NCBI RefSeq assembly: GCF_037893015.1
Contig: NC_133666.1
Span: 463,316,867-463,380,866, forward strand
From: Macrotis lagotis
Lineage: Eukaryota; Chordata; Mammalia; Peramelemorphia; Peramelidae
Direction of reading: 5' to 3'
DNA length: 64,000 nucleotides
Below the pieces are notes generated by a model that was not told the DNA's origin, did not search any database, and was given only the letters and a program-made list of their open reading frames with translations. Below, in pieces: positions 34,084 through 44,849 of the stretch. Within the stretch, counting starts at the first letter, position 1. Every line of letters begins with the position of its first letter. The position numbers and the translations under genes are program-made.

Positions 34084-35104
34084 CTGCAAGAAAGAAGGAA
34101 GAAAGAACAAAAAAGAACCTTATCTTCATTTTTTCTCCAGACTATACTTCTGAGTCTCCTAGATTTTCTCTACAATATTTTTGAGCCAGATAAGGTCATT
34201 AGTCTCCTTATATTCCTTTTCTGGTTCTTTCCTGACAACCCCGCCCCATCCCAATCCCTACCTTGTTTCTTTTGATTTGCTGTCTTCCACTTAGGAACAT
34301 AAGCTCCTTGAGGGCACAAGCCCAGCTATCTCCCCCCCACAGCTTGTATATTTGTATTTCCACTTCTTAGCACTGTCTTGATACAAGGTAGACACTTAAT
34401 ATAAATTATTTGCTGTTGACTGTATTATCATTTTCTGACTATAAATCCATTTATCTACAACAAAGAGAGGCATTGTTATAAAACAGACAGAAAAAATGGC
34501 TTTGGAATCAGGAAAACAGGAAGTATACAATGTGTGAACAGTTATTTGATATTTCAATGACCCAGGCAATTAAAACTAATTGTAAATAAGTTGTAGCAAT
34601 ATACATCAGCTAGATCTGGCTCAATACCACCATCACCACCACCACCATCACCACCACCACCACCAACTCCTGTGGAGCCAGAAATGTACAGAACTATATT
34701 CACATAGGTCACTTAACCAGCTATGCCCTGATTTAGGAGATGTAAGGCCAAGAAGGATTATGGCTTCTCTGAGCTAGTCCATCGGAACTAATCTTTCCAA
34801 TTAGTTTTTTTTAAATCAATTTGACCATTCAATGTTGTTAAGTCATAGCAGAGGGTGTACACTAATTGACCTGTCTATGAGGTGAGGATAGGAATAACTT
34901 TGGCTGCTCAAGTGGGTCTGGTTTAAAATTCGGTTGGCATCTTGGGAGGGAGACATTCCCTTGGAAAGGCATGAAGAGATATATGATGGGGGGGGGGGGA
35001 GAGCCATATTATGCAACAACAAAAATTGTGATTATAATGATCAATTGGGTCCCGAAGACAAGAACTGGGGATGATAATGAAATACTTTTGCTGACATTTC
35101 TTAC
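34084..35104 (-). other. L3MBTL4: L3MBTL4 last intron, 1.0 kb
   Basis: This short intron lies between gtaag at 35104 and ttgcag at 34084. It contains an L2 3' fragment near 34290-34420, a CAC/CAT-repeat microsatellite at 34627-34665 and a run of G at 34988-34999. Otherwise it is unremarkable. Confidence 0.8.
34627..34665. repeat. (ACC)n/(ATC)n microsatellite
   Basis: Mixed cac/cat triplets in the last L3MBTL4 intron. Confidence 0.9.
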
Positions 35105-35167
35105 CTCTTTCTTGAAGTATCTGGAATGATCTTCACAGCCTGGAAGGCTTTGTACAAAATTTGCCAC
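35105..35167 (-). CDS. L3MBTL4: L3MBTL4 penultimate exon: middle of SAM domain
   Basis: This short 63 nt exon (21 codons) is too small to appear as an ordinary open frame. On the minus strand the acceptor is …ttttgtgttgtag before 35167 and the donor is aaagag|gtaag after 35105. It reads VANFVQSLPGCEDHSRYFKKE. The pattern V..FV..L.GC..H...F..E is helices 1-3 of an L3MBTL-type SAM domain. Both junctions are phase 0: KWTVDE from the upstream exon runs straight in, and QIDGKAFLLL from the last exon follows. Together the three exons rebuild one uninterrupted SAM domain, which is strong evidence that they are real exons rather than chance frames. The intron upstream is 24,563 bp and the one downstream 1,021 bp. 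Confidence 0.9.
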
Positions 35168-35479
35168 CTACAACACAAAATGCAAATAATTTTAAACATG
35201 TACATGGTAGGTCCTTAAAAATTTAAATTTTATCTGTTCAAATTTATTATATAAATAACTTTTTGGATCATAAGTGAATTATATTATGACTTGACAAAGG
35301 GCATGGGGACATAGTAAACACTTCACAATTGCTCTGTCTTTCTTTGACTCTATTTTTTCTAACAAATTTTATATCTTTGCATAAATATTTATAAGTATAT
35401 ATTTTTCACTGTCAAAGACAAACCTTGTATATCCCCAGATCACTCAATTCAATTCATTAGACATTTATTAAATGCTTAA

Positions 35480-35767
35480 CACCAGCACTGGAGTCAGGAG
35501 GACCTGAGTTCAAATTCAGCTCCACACTTCATAACTGTGTGGCTTTGCGCAAGTCATTTAATCCTGATTGCCTCACATCTAGGGTCATCTCCAGTCATCC
35601 TGACCCATATCTGGCCACTGGACTCAGATGGTTCTGGAAGAGAAAGTGAGGCTGGTGACTTAGCACAGCACTTCCTCACTCAAATCCAATTCACATACAT
35701 GTCATGGCATCACCTCCCTGAGGTGATGGTTTCTTCAAGGGCAAAGGATAAACATCAAAATGCATAA
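35480..35767 (+). mobile_element. Type-3 SINE
   Basis: It begins within the head (accagcactggagtcagg), so it is 5'-shortened. The tail has catctagggtcatctccag, gagaaagtgaggctggtg and catcacctccctgagg. It ends ggataaacatcaaaatgc. Confidence 0.8.
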
Positions 35768-35888
35768 AGTACTATATTAGACTTTAAAAGCATAAAGACA
35801 AAAATAAAATGCTTCCTGACCTTGAGGTGAATGATTGTAGAGGTGGGGAAGCACCAAGGACTAGGAGAATTGGGGAAGGATGATTTGA

Positions 35889-36044
35889 TTTTTTGTTTTT
35901 TTTTAATTTGAAAGGCAATGGGGTTAAGTGATTTGTTCAAAGTCACACAGCTAGGTAATTATTTAGGTGTCTGAGGCTGGATTTGAACTCAGGTCCACCT
36001 GATTCTAGGGTCTATGCTCTATCCACTGTGCCGCCTAGCTGCCA
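35889..36044 (-). mobile_element. Type-1 SINE
   Basis: Flanked by gaaggatgatttga (35875-35888) and gaaggatgttttga (36045-36058), one mismatch. Head ccgcctagctgcc, long T-tract at the tail end. Confidence 0.88.
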
Positions 36045-36089
36045 GAAGGATGTTTTGAAAAACTGATCCTAAAGCTCAGCATTTAAGGA

Positions 36090-36720
36090 AGATCAGAGGG
36101 AAGTAAATTCCAAACAGACAGGATAGCTTGTGCAAATGTAAAGGAGCAAATCTGGGGATCAGCTAACATCTGGGGATGTGCTAGTTAAATTATAAATGTG
36201 AGCATTTTATACTTTAGAAAGCAATGAGTACTACAATCAGAGCTTTATTTGTTGTTTATATAGTCTCAACAAAGTGATTAGGAAAATTTTAAGAATGTAA
36301 ATTACATTTTAAATTGTACAATGGGTATGCCCCTTCTCTCCAAACATATGCTAGTAATCTAGTAAGGCTGGAATATAGAATGGTAGGAAAAAAGGTGGGA
36401 AAAGTAAGCAGGAGACGAAGTGTGGAAGGTCTTAAATGACAGGCTGCTTGCATTTTTGTCTTAGAGGTAATAGAAAGATATGGAAGGTTTCTGAGTGATT
36501 TAATAGGACATATACCTTAGGAAAAATATCCTGACAGCTGTTTGGAGGATGAATTGGTGAAAGGAAAGACTGGAAATGAGAGGTTAAAGGGCTTTAATAA
36601 ACCAGAATATTGGCCTAGTGAAGAGGGGGGGAATGGATGTGATAGCTATTATGGAGGTTTAATGAGCAAGACTTGGCAGCTATTGTAAAGGAGAGGGAAG
36701 AGTTTAAGTGATTTAAGTCA
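36090..36720 (+). repeat. Old dispersed repeat R2, 3' part
   Basis: ggtcttaaatgacaggctgc, ttctgagtgatttaatagg, gacagctgtttggaggatg. The segment at 2860-3000 (gagccattgaagattttg… ggtcagatatgtgattt) is the same family. Confidence 0.45.
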
Positions 36721-37487
36721 CTTTAAATGACCCAAGATCACATGGGGCCATAAGCCTCAGAGGTTCCTTCCAGTTCTCTGACTCTAGGGACCAATGTACT
36801 TTCTGGTCACTTTAGAGAAAGTGGTTTCATTTGAGTGATAAGGTGTTGAAACCAGATTGCAATGCAATGTAAAGTGAGTGGGTGATGAAGAAATGAAGTT
36901 AGAGAGTATAAAGATAATTAATTCTTTCTAAGAGTTTGGCAGTGAGCAAGGGAGAGATACAGAACAGTGGCTTGCAGGGTCAGTTGAAGTTTGCTATGGG
37001 TATCTTTCCCATTCTTTCATTATATAAAGGATAATAGACTTGATATTCGGATCTTTTCAAACAGTTACACACATTTAATGGTTTTCTATCCAGGTCTAAG
37101 TTCTAACAAAGATCTGGCTGTAGATTCAGGAAAACAACAAATTTTCCATAAAGACAAATTTCTTAAGAATGTCAGATCAAACAAAAGTGTAAAAGATGCT
37201 CAAGAGCTTGTTCCTTGTCCTACAAAGGACTTTGACCCAGTTCAATTATTTTATTCACAATGTCAGGAAAATATTTTCATAGTGAAATAAATTAATGTTC
37301 CCCCCCAACACACACACTTAGAGAGTTTTTGTGTAATTAATAAGCAATTCATTAATTAGGCTAGTTGATGGGCACTGGTTTCTCTGGGCAACCAAAGACA
37401 CAAAAGGAGGCTCTGAATCACCTTAAATTCCTTCTGAAAGGGAATTCCCCTGACAAGTGAAACACAATCCTGATTGGTGAACATTTA

Positions 37488-37663
37488 AAGCAAAAGTGGG
37501 CTAGAAGTCTTCAGCTTCTGCTGAAAATATGGTTTAATCACGACACTCAGTAGAGGTGAGTCCAACAATCTGGATAAGCAAAAGTGGGCTAGAAGTCTTC
37601 AGCTTCTGCTGAGAATATGGTTTAATCATGAGACTCAGTAGAGGTGAGTCCAACAATCTGGAT
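37488..37663 (+). repeat. 88 bp tandem duplication
   Basis: Two units, 37488-37575 and 37576-37663, both starting aagcaaaagtgggctagaag, with only a few differences (for example cacgacac / catgagac). Confidence 0.95.
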
Positions 37664-38262
37664 ATGGGCGTCCATCTCCATCCAGAACATTCTGGCTGGT
37701 TTTCTCCTTTATAACCAGGGTTACTCTAAATTTAATGGATAGGTATAAGGACAAGGGCTCTTTTCCCTGGGGCACAAACTAGCTCAGACCAGCTTACCTT
37801 CTACACTGAAGTTGAGTCTTCTAATTGAGTAGCATACTGCCCAAGATTGAAGAGCATTTTTGAAGAAAAAAGTCTGGATCCTAATTTAATAATTGGGTGT
37901 TAATAAAATAGCAAAACAATCATTCCTCTCAATAGGCAGAAACAGATTTTTGGGAAATCTTGTATGCCTGGTGGCTACAAGAGTTTATCAGGGTTTTTTT
38001 TATCAGGTGATCTGCTTAGTTCAGGTTTATAGTCTTCCTGAGCTTGATTCCTAAGAGCCAGATGAGAAGGTCAGCCCTTTGGAGAAAAATAAATTTCGGT
38101 CTTAAGCAGATCTTTTCTCCTGGAAAAATTAAAAGGCAACAAAGCTAGTATTTTCCTGCCCTCATTAAATGCATGATAAATCTTCAAAAGGGGCTTCTAT
38201 GTGGACTTACACACATTAGGTGCTTAGTGTTGGTGAACAGAAAATGGTAACTATTCACATTC

Positions 38263-38285
38263 GGTGTGTGTGTGTGTGTGTGTGT
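38263..38285. repeat. (TG)n microsatellite
   Basis: About 11 units. Confidence 0.9.
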
Positions 38286-39439
38286 AAGCCTAAGTCTCTC
38301 AGAGACAATTTATTAATATAGACAAATTTCTGCTAGAAAAGAAATTCAGAATTCCTTGTGCTTTTGGTTTACTTAAAAAGCACAACAGCAGTTTAATGTC
38401 AGTGTGCTTTTGCTTTTGACGGGAAAATCTTCCAGAAGCCTCTTCCCCCAGGAAGGTTACCCCACCCCTGAGCCACTTCTCAGTTAGGAAACACAGCACC
38501 CTCCACCTCTGTGACCTGTTGGCTGGTTCTTCCCAGGACATGCATTTCAAGGAGGAGGCTCAAGCTAACTATTTTTATTCCTCTCCAAGCTACAGAAGAG
38601 GAGTTTCACTTCAGCATCCCCCAAGCTAGGAACTTTCTTCCTGACTCCCCCTTTCAATTCCTTTTTATGTATTACCTTTCCTTGTTAGAACAAGCACAAT
38701 GGCCTAACAAATGCTGACTGACTTGACTAGAAATCACTCCCCCCTTCTTTTACTGCTCCCTTTAAAATCTGGCTGAAGGTTACCATAAACAGGACAAATA
38801 CTCTCTAAGAATTCTTGTTTCAGGAATCAGGGTCTTTGTCTAAAATTGGCTGTCTTCTCTTCAAAGATTCAAGTGGTTCCAAGGACTTCAGACTGAGACA
38901 TTGTCATAATATTTTTCAATGGCTTATGACAGAACTGATGTTTTGGTCCTATATACTTCCACATTCTCCCATTTTTGTTCTGGGCACAAAATATTCTCAA
39001 ACATGAGCCATGTTTCAAGGATATCATTTGGTACTCTCTCCTCATTCTTTAGGCTACATGTGATAAACAGCAAAATATATTACTCCAGTTGGTTCATTAT
39101 AAATTTGGAGCTCTCTGCTTTTTACTTCAATATAGCAGATGCAGTGAAACAATGAAATAAAGAGAGCTATTCCAGATGCTTGGGGAGTATATCATGTGGC
39201 ATTTAGGATGGAAGCATTGCTTAGCATGATTTCCTTTCATGTTTTATCCAAACCAATTCAACTCTATTCAGTTCAACAAACATTTATTTATTAAGCATCT
39301 ACCCCATTCAGGGGGAGAGGCAGTGATAGCAAGGGAGGAAAGTTCTGCTTCCTCTGTAGGTTACTAGCCAAGGGACTATGGACAAATTATTATCCCAGGC
39401 AACTGTCCATCAGTGTTATAGGTATTAGTAGAAGAAAAT

Positions 39440-39643
39440 TAGGTGGTCAGTGCAGAGAGCAATGGGCCTGGAGTCAAGAAGATCAGAGTTCAAATATGAC
39501 TTCAGTTACTTAATAGTTATGACCTTGGACATGTCATTTAATCTTTCTTTGCCTCAGTTTCCTCACTTGCAAAATGGGGATAATAGTACCTACCTCCTCA
39601 GATTGTCATGAGGATTGAATGAGATGATACTATGGCTATTGTT

Positions 39644-39690
<47 letters not shown>

Positions 39691-39700
39691 TATTTCTACA
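39440..39700 (+). mobile_element. SINE/MIR composite with (CAT)n end
   Basis: ttaggtggtcagtgcag head, gcctcagtttcctcacttg, gtacctacctcctcagattg, then (CAT)n at 39644-39692. Confidence 0.75.
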
Positions 39701-39999
39701 CTGGGAGCCCCCATAAGAATGAAATGTCAGGTTCAGATGATTTTATCTACTATTTCACCCATCAAAAAATGAACCAATTAACCAAGCAACTCATGGAAGG
39801 TATTGTTCAACAATGCCAATCCTTGCAGAATTTACATTGTCATGAGTCATGGAGGGGACATGATTTGAATATTAGCTTGTTTCCAGGACTACTGCATTGG
39901 AAACTCTGGCTTTTTCAGTGTAAATAAAAGTCATTTTGATTCACCAACAAGATCTGTTGATCTGTTTTAAAACAAAATTTCACTGACAAACACAAGTTA

Positions 40000-41188
40000 T
40001 AAGCTATAGGATCTACCAATCAAACTACCAGAGCTAGACTAAATAACAAAATTAATTTCGAAGAATTAAAAAAATCTAGGGTCTCAAAATAAATAATGAA
40101 AAAAGAATGGAGAGAGAATGGTACTTCTAGAACTCAAACAACATTATAAAGCAGAAATCATTAAAACCATTTGGTTGTCTTTTTTTTAAAAAGTAGATCA
40201 ATAGACAAAAATAAAAAATAATTGAACTCAATAGTCTAATATGTAATAAATGTCAAAACAAAAATTACCTAGGAAAGATATATATGACAAGAATTGCTAG
40301 TAAGCCTGGAACAATCCTATTTTACATTATATACAACAGTCAACTCAAAATAGATAGGCGGAATGAATATTAAAAATAATACCAAAAAAAATCAGAGGAT
40401 AACAAGAGAAGATATTTTTCACAGTGAAGGGCAGGTGATGGATTTTTTAAGCAAACAAGGGATAAAACTGATCACAAATGATAAAACAAAACACATTAAT
40501 TACATGAAAGTGAAAAGGTTCTGCATAAACAATCAGTGCAACTTGGATAAGCAGAGAAATGATTAATTGGGGGGAACATATCAATTATCACTGATAAGGC
40601 TTTGCTATCCAAAATACTTAGGAAACCTATAGAAATACAGAATAACAAAAGCCACCGCTATACATTCATAGTTAAAGAATATGAACAAATGGTCCTCAAA
40701 AGAATTGCAAATTATTAACAATCATTTCCAAGTCACTTATAGTAAGAGAAATGGAAATCAACATTAATTCTGAGAATTTACTCAATCAGCAAACAGGCAA
40801 AGACAACAAAAGATGTACAAAGATGGAGACAATAATGCCTTTTTATTGGAGCTATGAATTGGTCAACTTTTCTGGAATCATGAGAAGAAGGTGACTGAAC
40901 TATCCATATCCTTTAACCTAGAGATACTACCAGCAGGCATATACCCTAAGCAGGTCAATGACAAAAATAAAGATCTGATATCTTACAAAATATTTATAAC
41001 AGAATTTTTTGGAGTAGCAAAGAATGGGAAACAAAGTAGATGGTCCTCAACTGGAGATGGTTAAACAAATTATTGTGCAAGACTATAGTGGAATGTGTTA
41101 TAAGAAATGATTAATATAATTAATATTGAAAATCATGACAAGACATTGGAATAAATACAAAATAAAGTATGATTACAACATTAAGAAC
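40000..41188 (+). mobile_element. Old degenerate L1 ORF2 to 3' end
   Basis: Weak L1 ORF2 order is visible: gaactcaaacaacattataa, then NNTKKNQRITREDIF-like frame 40363-40566, then gagaaatggaaatcaac and gcaaagaatgggaaac. Many indels. It ends near 41188. Confidence 0.65.
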
Positions 41189-41640
41189 TAATCCTAATTA
41201 TTGAGTAAATTAGAATTATTTTTTCTTTCCCAGGTGAACAAGAAACAGTGAACTGTGTTTTTATAACCTATGTCTAGCTTATCAATTGGACAGCTGGGTG
41301 GCACAGTGAATAGAATGCCAGCCTGAAGTCAGGAAGATTCATCTTGAGTACAAATCTGGTCTCAGATTGTGTGACCCTGGACAAATAACTTAATTCTTTT
41401 CCCCTCAGTTTCCTTATCTATAAAATGAGCTGGAGAAAGAAATGGCAAACCACTTCAATAATCTTTGTCAAGAAAATCCCAAATGAGATCATGAAAAATC
41501 AGATGCAACTGAACAATGACAAAATTTACCTTATCAATAACTTTTTCTTAGAACTGCTGGCCTATATTTTGTGTGTTCAGGCTGCAAAGGGATATGATTG
41601 GAAAACTAACTAATCTTCAGGCTAAAGAATAACCAGAAAA
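41189..41640 (+). repeat. Duplicated block, copy 1 (split by a SINE)
   Basis: 41189-41286 and 41526-41640. Key part: ttctttcccag|gtgaacaag followed by cagtgaactgtgttttt and cttatcaat. The same order is at 43291-43490; the SINE is absent from copy 2. Confidence 0.7.
41287..41525 (+). mobile_element. Type-2 SINE in a duplicated block
   Basis: tggacagctgggtggcacag; tail gaaatggcaaaccacttc and actgaacaatgac. Flanks cttatcaat and cttatcaat suggest a 9 bp target duplication. Confidence 0.82.
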
Positions 41641-42289
41641 TTAAAACAATGTTGCTGAATCATAATTATAATGTTTGGCCCCCCAAAAAAGGATATACCC
41701 TTTTCTTTGCATAAGATGAGAATTGGGGATATGGAACACTACATATAATGTCAGACTTTTTTCTGACAAGTTGTTAGACTGGCTGAGTTTCCCCCATCTC
41801 CCTTTTTTATTATTATAAAGGAGGGCTATCTGGGATGTAAAGAGGAAATACTGGTAAATGTAGGTTATGTTAAAAATAAGATAGCAATAAAAATATTTAG
41901 AGAAAAAGTTTTTAAGCAACACAATAGCTGTTTGGTTTTCTCAAGGTCACTTACAAGTCAGTGAGCTCTAGAGCAGAATTTCGCACCTGTATGCACATCT
42001 TGAGGGGCTCACTCACCCTGACATTTCTTCACTATATTTAGTCTTCCTCAGTTTTACACCTAGAATGAAAGCCTCAGAATATTTTGTTTTTAGAAATAAT
42101 CAGTATGCTGATGTCTGCTTTGGTCAGCACTGACTCCACAAGTATAATTTTATCTTGAGTCCTTGAACCATTTTAAAAATGAACTTTTAAAAAATACTGG
42201 ATGAAAATAAAAACATCACCACAAATAGCCAAGCATCAAGCTTTTAGGAAACAAAATGTTCTTGCCAGTATAACAGAGTAGAAGAGGGC

Positions 42290-42780
42290 TGGTCTCACAG
42301 GAAAGAGTCCTGGATAATCTGCTACACTCATCAAGCTGTATGACCGTGGGCAGATTTGACCTCTCTGCTGTTTGGTTTCCTTTCTTGAAAATGAAAGTGG
42401 GAGTAGATGACCTCTAAGATCCTAAGATCCTGTGATCTGATGTTCATCAAGAAAAAGATAATGGGACAGCTAGGTGGTGCAATGGACAGAGCACAGGACT
42501 TGAAGGTAGGAGGATTAGTTCAACTCTGGCCTCAGACATTTGTGACCTTGGGCAAGTCACTTAACCCAATTGTCTTGCAAAAATCAAAACCAACCAAACA
42601 AAAAAGACATCAAGAAAGGGACAAAAGATTCATATATTTGGACCTGGAAGGGACATAAAGATTTAAAAGGTCCAAACCCTTATGTCTTGAATAAGGAAAA
42701 ATAGGACTAGACAAGAGATAACATGAGAAAGAATCTGGAACTTCTGACTTGAGATTCTGCATTCTTTCTACTATGACCTA
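42290..42780. mobile_element. Two MIR-like relics flanking a SINE
   Basis: 42290-42440 forward (gtagatgacctctaagatcc). 42620-42780 reverse (gacctggaagggacataaag). Confidence 0.5.
42463..42607 (+). mobile_element. Type-1 SINE
   Basis: gggacagctaggtggtgc to attgtcttgcaaaaatc. catcaagaaa on each side is the likely target duplication. Confidence 0.85.
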
Positions 42781-43009
42781 AGAAAGCATTTGAGCCAGGG
42801 GCAGTTCACATACACACTGGTTGTATGTAACATCTGCTGAATTCTTTCAATTATTAGCAAGTATAAACTTTTTTTAGTTATGAAGCCAGATTCTCTATGA
42901 ATTCTTCAGGTAAAGTTATATAATATCATATCACATAAATGTAAAATATTATATCATACATTACATGACTATATTGAATATTATATATTATGTTGTCATA
43001 TCATATCAT

Positions 43010-43262
43010 CTTGACAAGAATTTATTATATACTACTCATGTGCCAGTCACTGTCCTAATCACTTTACAAATATTCTCTCATTTGATCCTCACAATAACTC
43101 TGGGAGGTAGGATATGGTATTATCTCTCTTTTATGGTTGTGAAGAAATTGAGATGGACCAGAAATAAATGACTTGCCCAGGGTCACACAGCTAGGAAATG
43201 TCTGTAGCTGTATTTGAACTCAAGTTTTCCTAACTTCAGGTTTTGCATTCTTATCCACCTAG
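43010..43262 (-). mobile_element. MIR
   Basis: tgatcctcacaataactctg, gacttgcccagggtcacac, ggtttgcattcttatcc-like end. Nearly full length. Confidence 0.8.
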
Positions 43263-43290
43263 ATTATGGATGACACAAACTCTAAGGAAA

Positions 43291-43490
43291 TCAATCCTAT
43301 TTATTAAGTGAAAAGATTATTTTTTCTCTTTCAGGTGAACAAGAAGCACTGAACTGTCTTTTTGTAATCTTAACTTATCAATACTTCTTTCTTTGAATAC
43401 TGGGTTGCCTACTGGGGTGCAGGATGAAAAGAAATGTGATTGGAAATCTAGATATCCTCCAAACTAATGAATAAAATGAAATTTCAGAGG
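43291..43490 (+). repeat. Duplicated block, copy 2
   Basis: ttttctctttcag|gtgaacaag, then cactgaactgtctttttg, cttatcaatac and gtgattggaaa. About 75-80% like copy 1 by eye. Confidence 0.7.
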
Positions 43491-43724
43491 CAAAGAGCAC
43501 TCATGGGGGATCAGGAATTGTACGGTTCCCCAGGTGGCTTTTATGGATAGTGAATGATCTTATTGATATTTCAAGATGCATCATCTGTTCAGGACAAGTG
43601 AGGACCAAAAAAATAATTCTTCATTTCTGAGGAAAATGTTTTAGCGGCTGAGTTCAGGGAAAGGTTTCCAGCATTTTGGTCCATTTGTAAGAGAAATGAT
43701 TTTATATGACAAGAGAATATGCAG

Positions 43725-43862
43725 GGGCAGCTACGTGGTGCAGTGTATATAGAGCACTGGCCCTGGAGACAGGAGAACATGAGTTCAAATCCAGCTTCAG
43801 ACATTTAGCAATTACTTAACTGTGTGACCTTGAGCAAGTCACTTAACTCCACTGCCTTGCAA
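43725..43862 (+). mobile_element. Type-1 SINE
   Basis: ggggcagctacgtggtgcag to ccactgccttgcaat. gagaatat occurs on both sides. Confidence 0.85.
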
Positions 43863-43884
43863 TGAATGAGAATATCCTGCTGGG

Positions 43885-44035
43885 AATTTGGAGATCTAAG
43901 TTCTAGTGTCAGATTTGTAACTAGAAAGTTACACCCCAACCCTGGGACTCAGTTTCTTCCTCAGTAAAAATGAGAGCAATGGAAAAGACACTTTGTAAGG
44001 TCTATTCCAATTCTAATATTTTATAATCATAGGAA
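43885..44035 (+). mobile_element. MIR-like relic
   Basis: ctgggactcagtttcttcc, aaaaatgagagcaatgg, ggtctattccaattctaat. Confidence 0.5.
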
Positions 44036-44104
44036 TTTCAGTTTCAAAAAAGTAGAGAAGTAGTTCTGTTCTATAGTTATAGTTTAGCCCCATAAATTGA
44101 CTTG

Positions 44105-44190
44105 CTTTGTCTGCATGTAAGTTTAATTATTCTTTTCTAGGTCAGCAAAGGCACCAAACTATGTTTTTTTCTTGATCCCTGAAACCAGAA
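44105..44190 (+). repeat. Duplicated block, copy 3 (weak)
   Basis: ttcttttctag|gtcagcaaag, then caccaaactatgttttttt. Only the core is shared with copies 1 and 2. Confidence 0.4.
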
Positions 44191-44234
44191 ATTGTTAGTC
44201 ATTATGATAGAAAGGATAAATTGAAGATAATCAA

Positions 44235-44568
44235 TGGAGGGAAGGCATTTTTAGCATAAAGGAAGATCTATGAAGTTTTCCTATAGAAAGTGAGATTTAA
44301 CTGAGACTTGAAGGAATTGGAAACTAAGAGGCAGAGATGAGAAGGGAGAGAATAGCAGACTTTGGAGGACAACTGGTGAAAATCCACAGAACCTGGAAAT
44401 GGCATGTCTTATTGGAAGAACAAGAAGAAAGTCAAGGTAACTGAATCAGAGTAAGTGGTGGGGAAGATGAGTGTAAGAAGACTGAAACATGGGGGTGGGG
44501 GACAGGTCTCTCTGAGTCTGTTTCATCAATTATAAAACTGAGTGGATTGGATTAGATGGCCTATGAGG
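44235..44568 (+). repeat. Old dispersed repeat R2 and MIR tail
   Basis: gatttaactgagacttgaagg, aagaggcagagatgag (R2-like), then a MIR end, gtttcatcaattataaaac, that continues after the SINE. Confidence 0.45.
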
Positions 44569-44820
44569 GCAACTAGATGGTGCCTTGAATAGAGTGCCAG
44601 GCCAAGAAGACTTAACTTTCTGAGTTCAAATCTAGCCTTAGACATTTACTAGCTTGACACTTACTTGCCCAGCTGGGCAAATCACTTGACCCTAGTTGCC
44701 TCAGTTTCCTCATCTGTAACATGAATTGGAGAAGGAAATGGCAAATTATTGCAGTATCTCTGCAAAGGAAACAAAAATAGGGTCATGAAGAGTCAGACAC
44801 AACTGAAAACTACTGAACAA
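44569..44820 (+). mobile_element. Type-2 SINE in a MIR tail
   Basis: gggcaactagatggtgcc; tail atagggtcatgaagagtc and ctactgaacaa. The MIR breaks at gatggcctatga and resumes at ggtcccttctaac. Confidence 0.82.
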
Positions 44821-44849
44821 GGTCCCTTCTAACTGTAAATCAAACTATA

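Larger units (their letters stand above)
36721..39254. other. Intron DNA, no exon recognised
   Basis: Holds the 88 bp duplication and a (TG)n. Frames at 36991-37290 and 38299-38550 have no recognisable domain. Confidence 0.4.

Noticed and set aside
36991..37290. 99-codon frame as a possible alternative exon
   Set aside because: Plus strand (opposite to the gene), no splice context and no recognisable domain.
39644..39692. Regularly spaced short repeats that might suggest a CRISPR-like array
   Set aside because: It is a plain (CAT)n microsatellite at the end of a SINE/MIR; there are no spacers.
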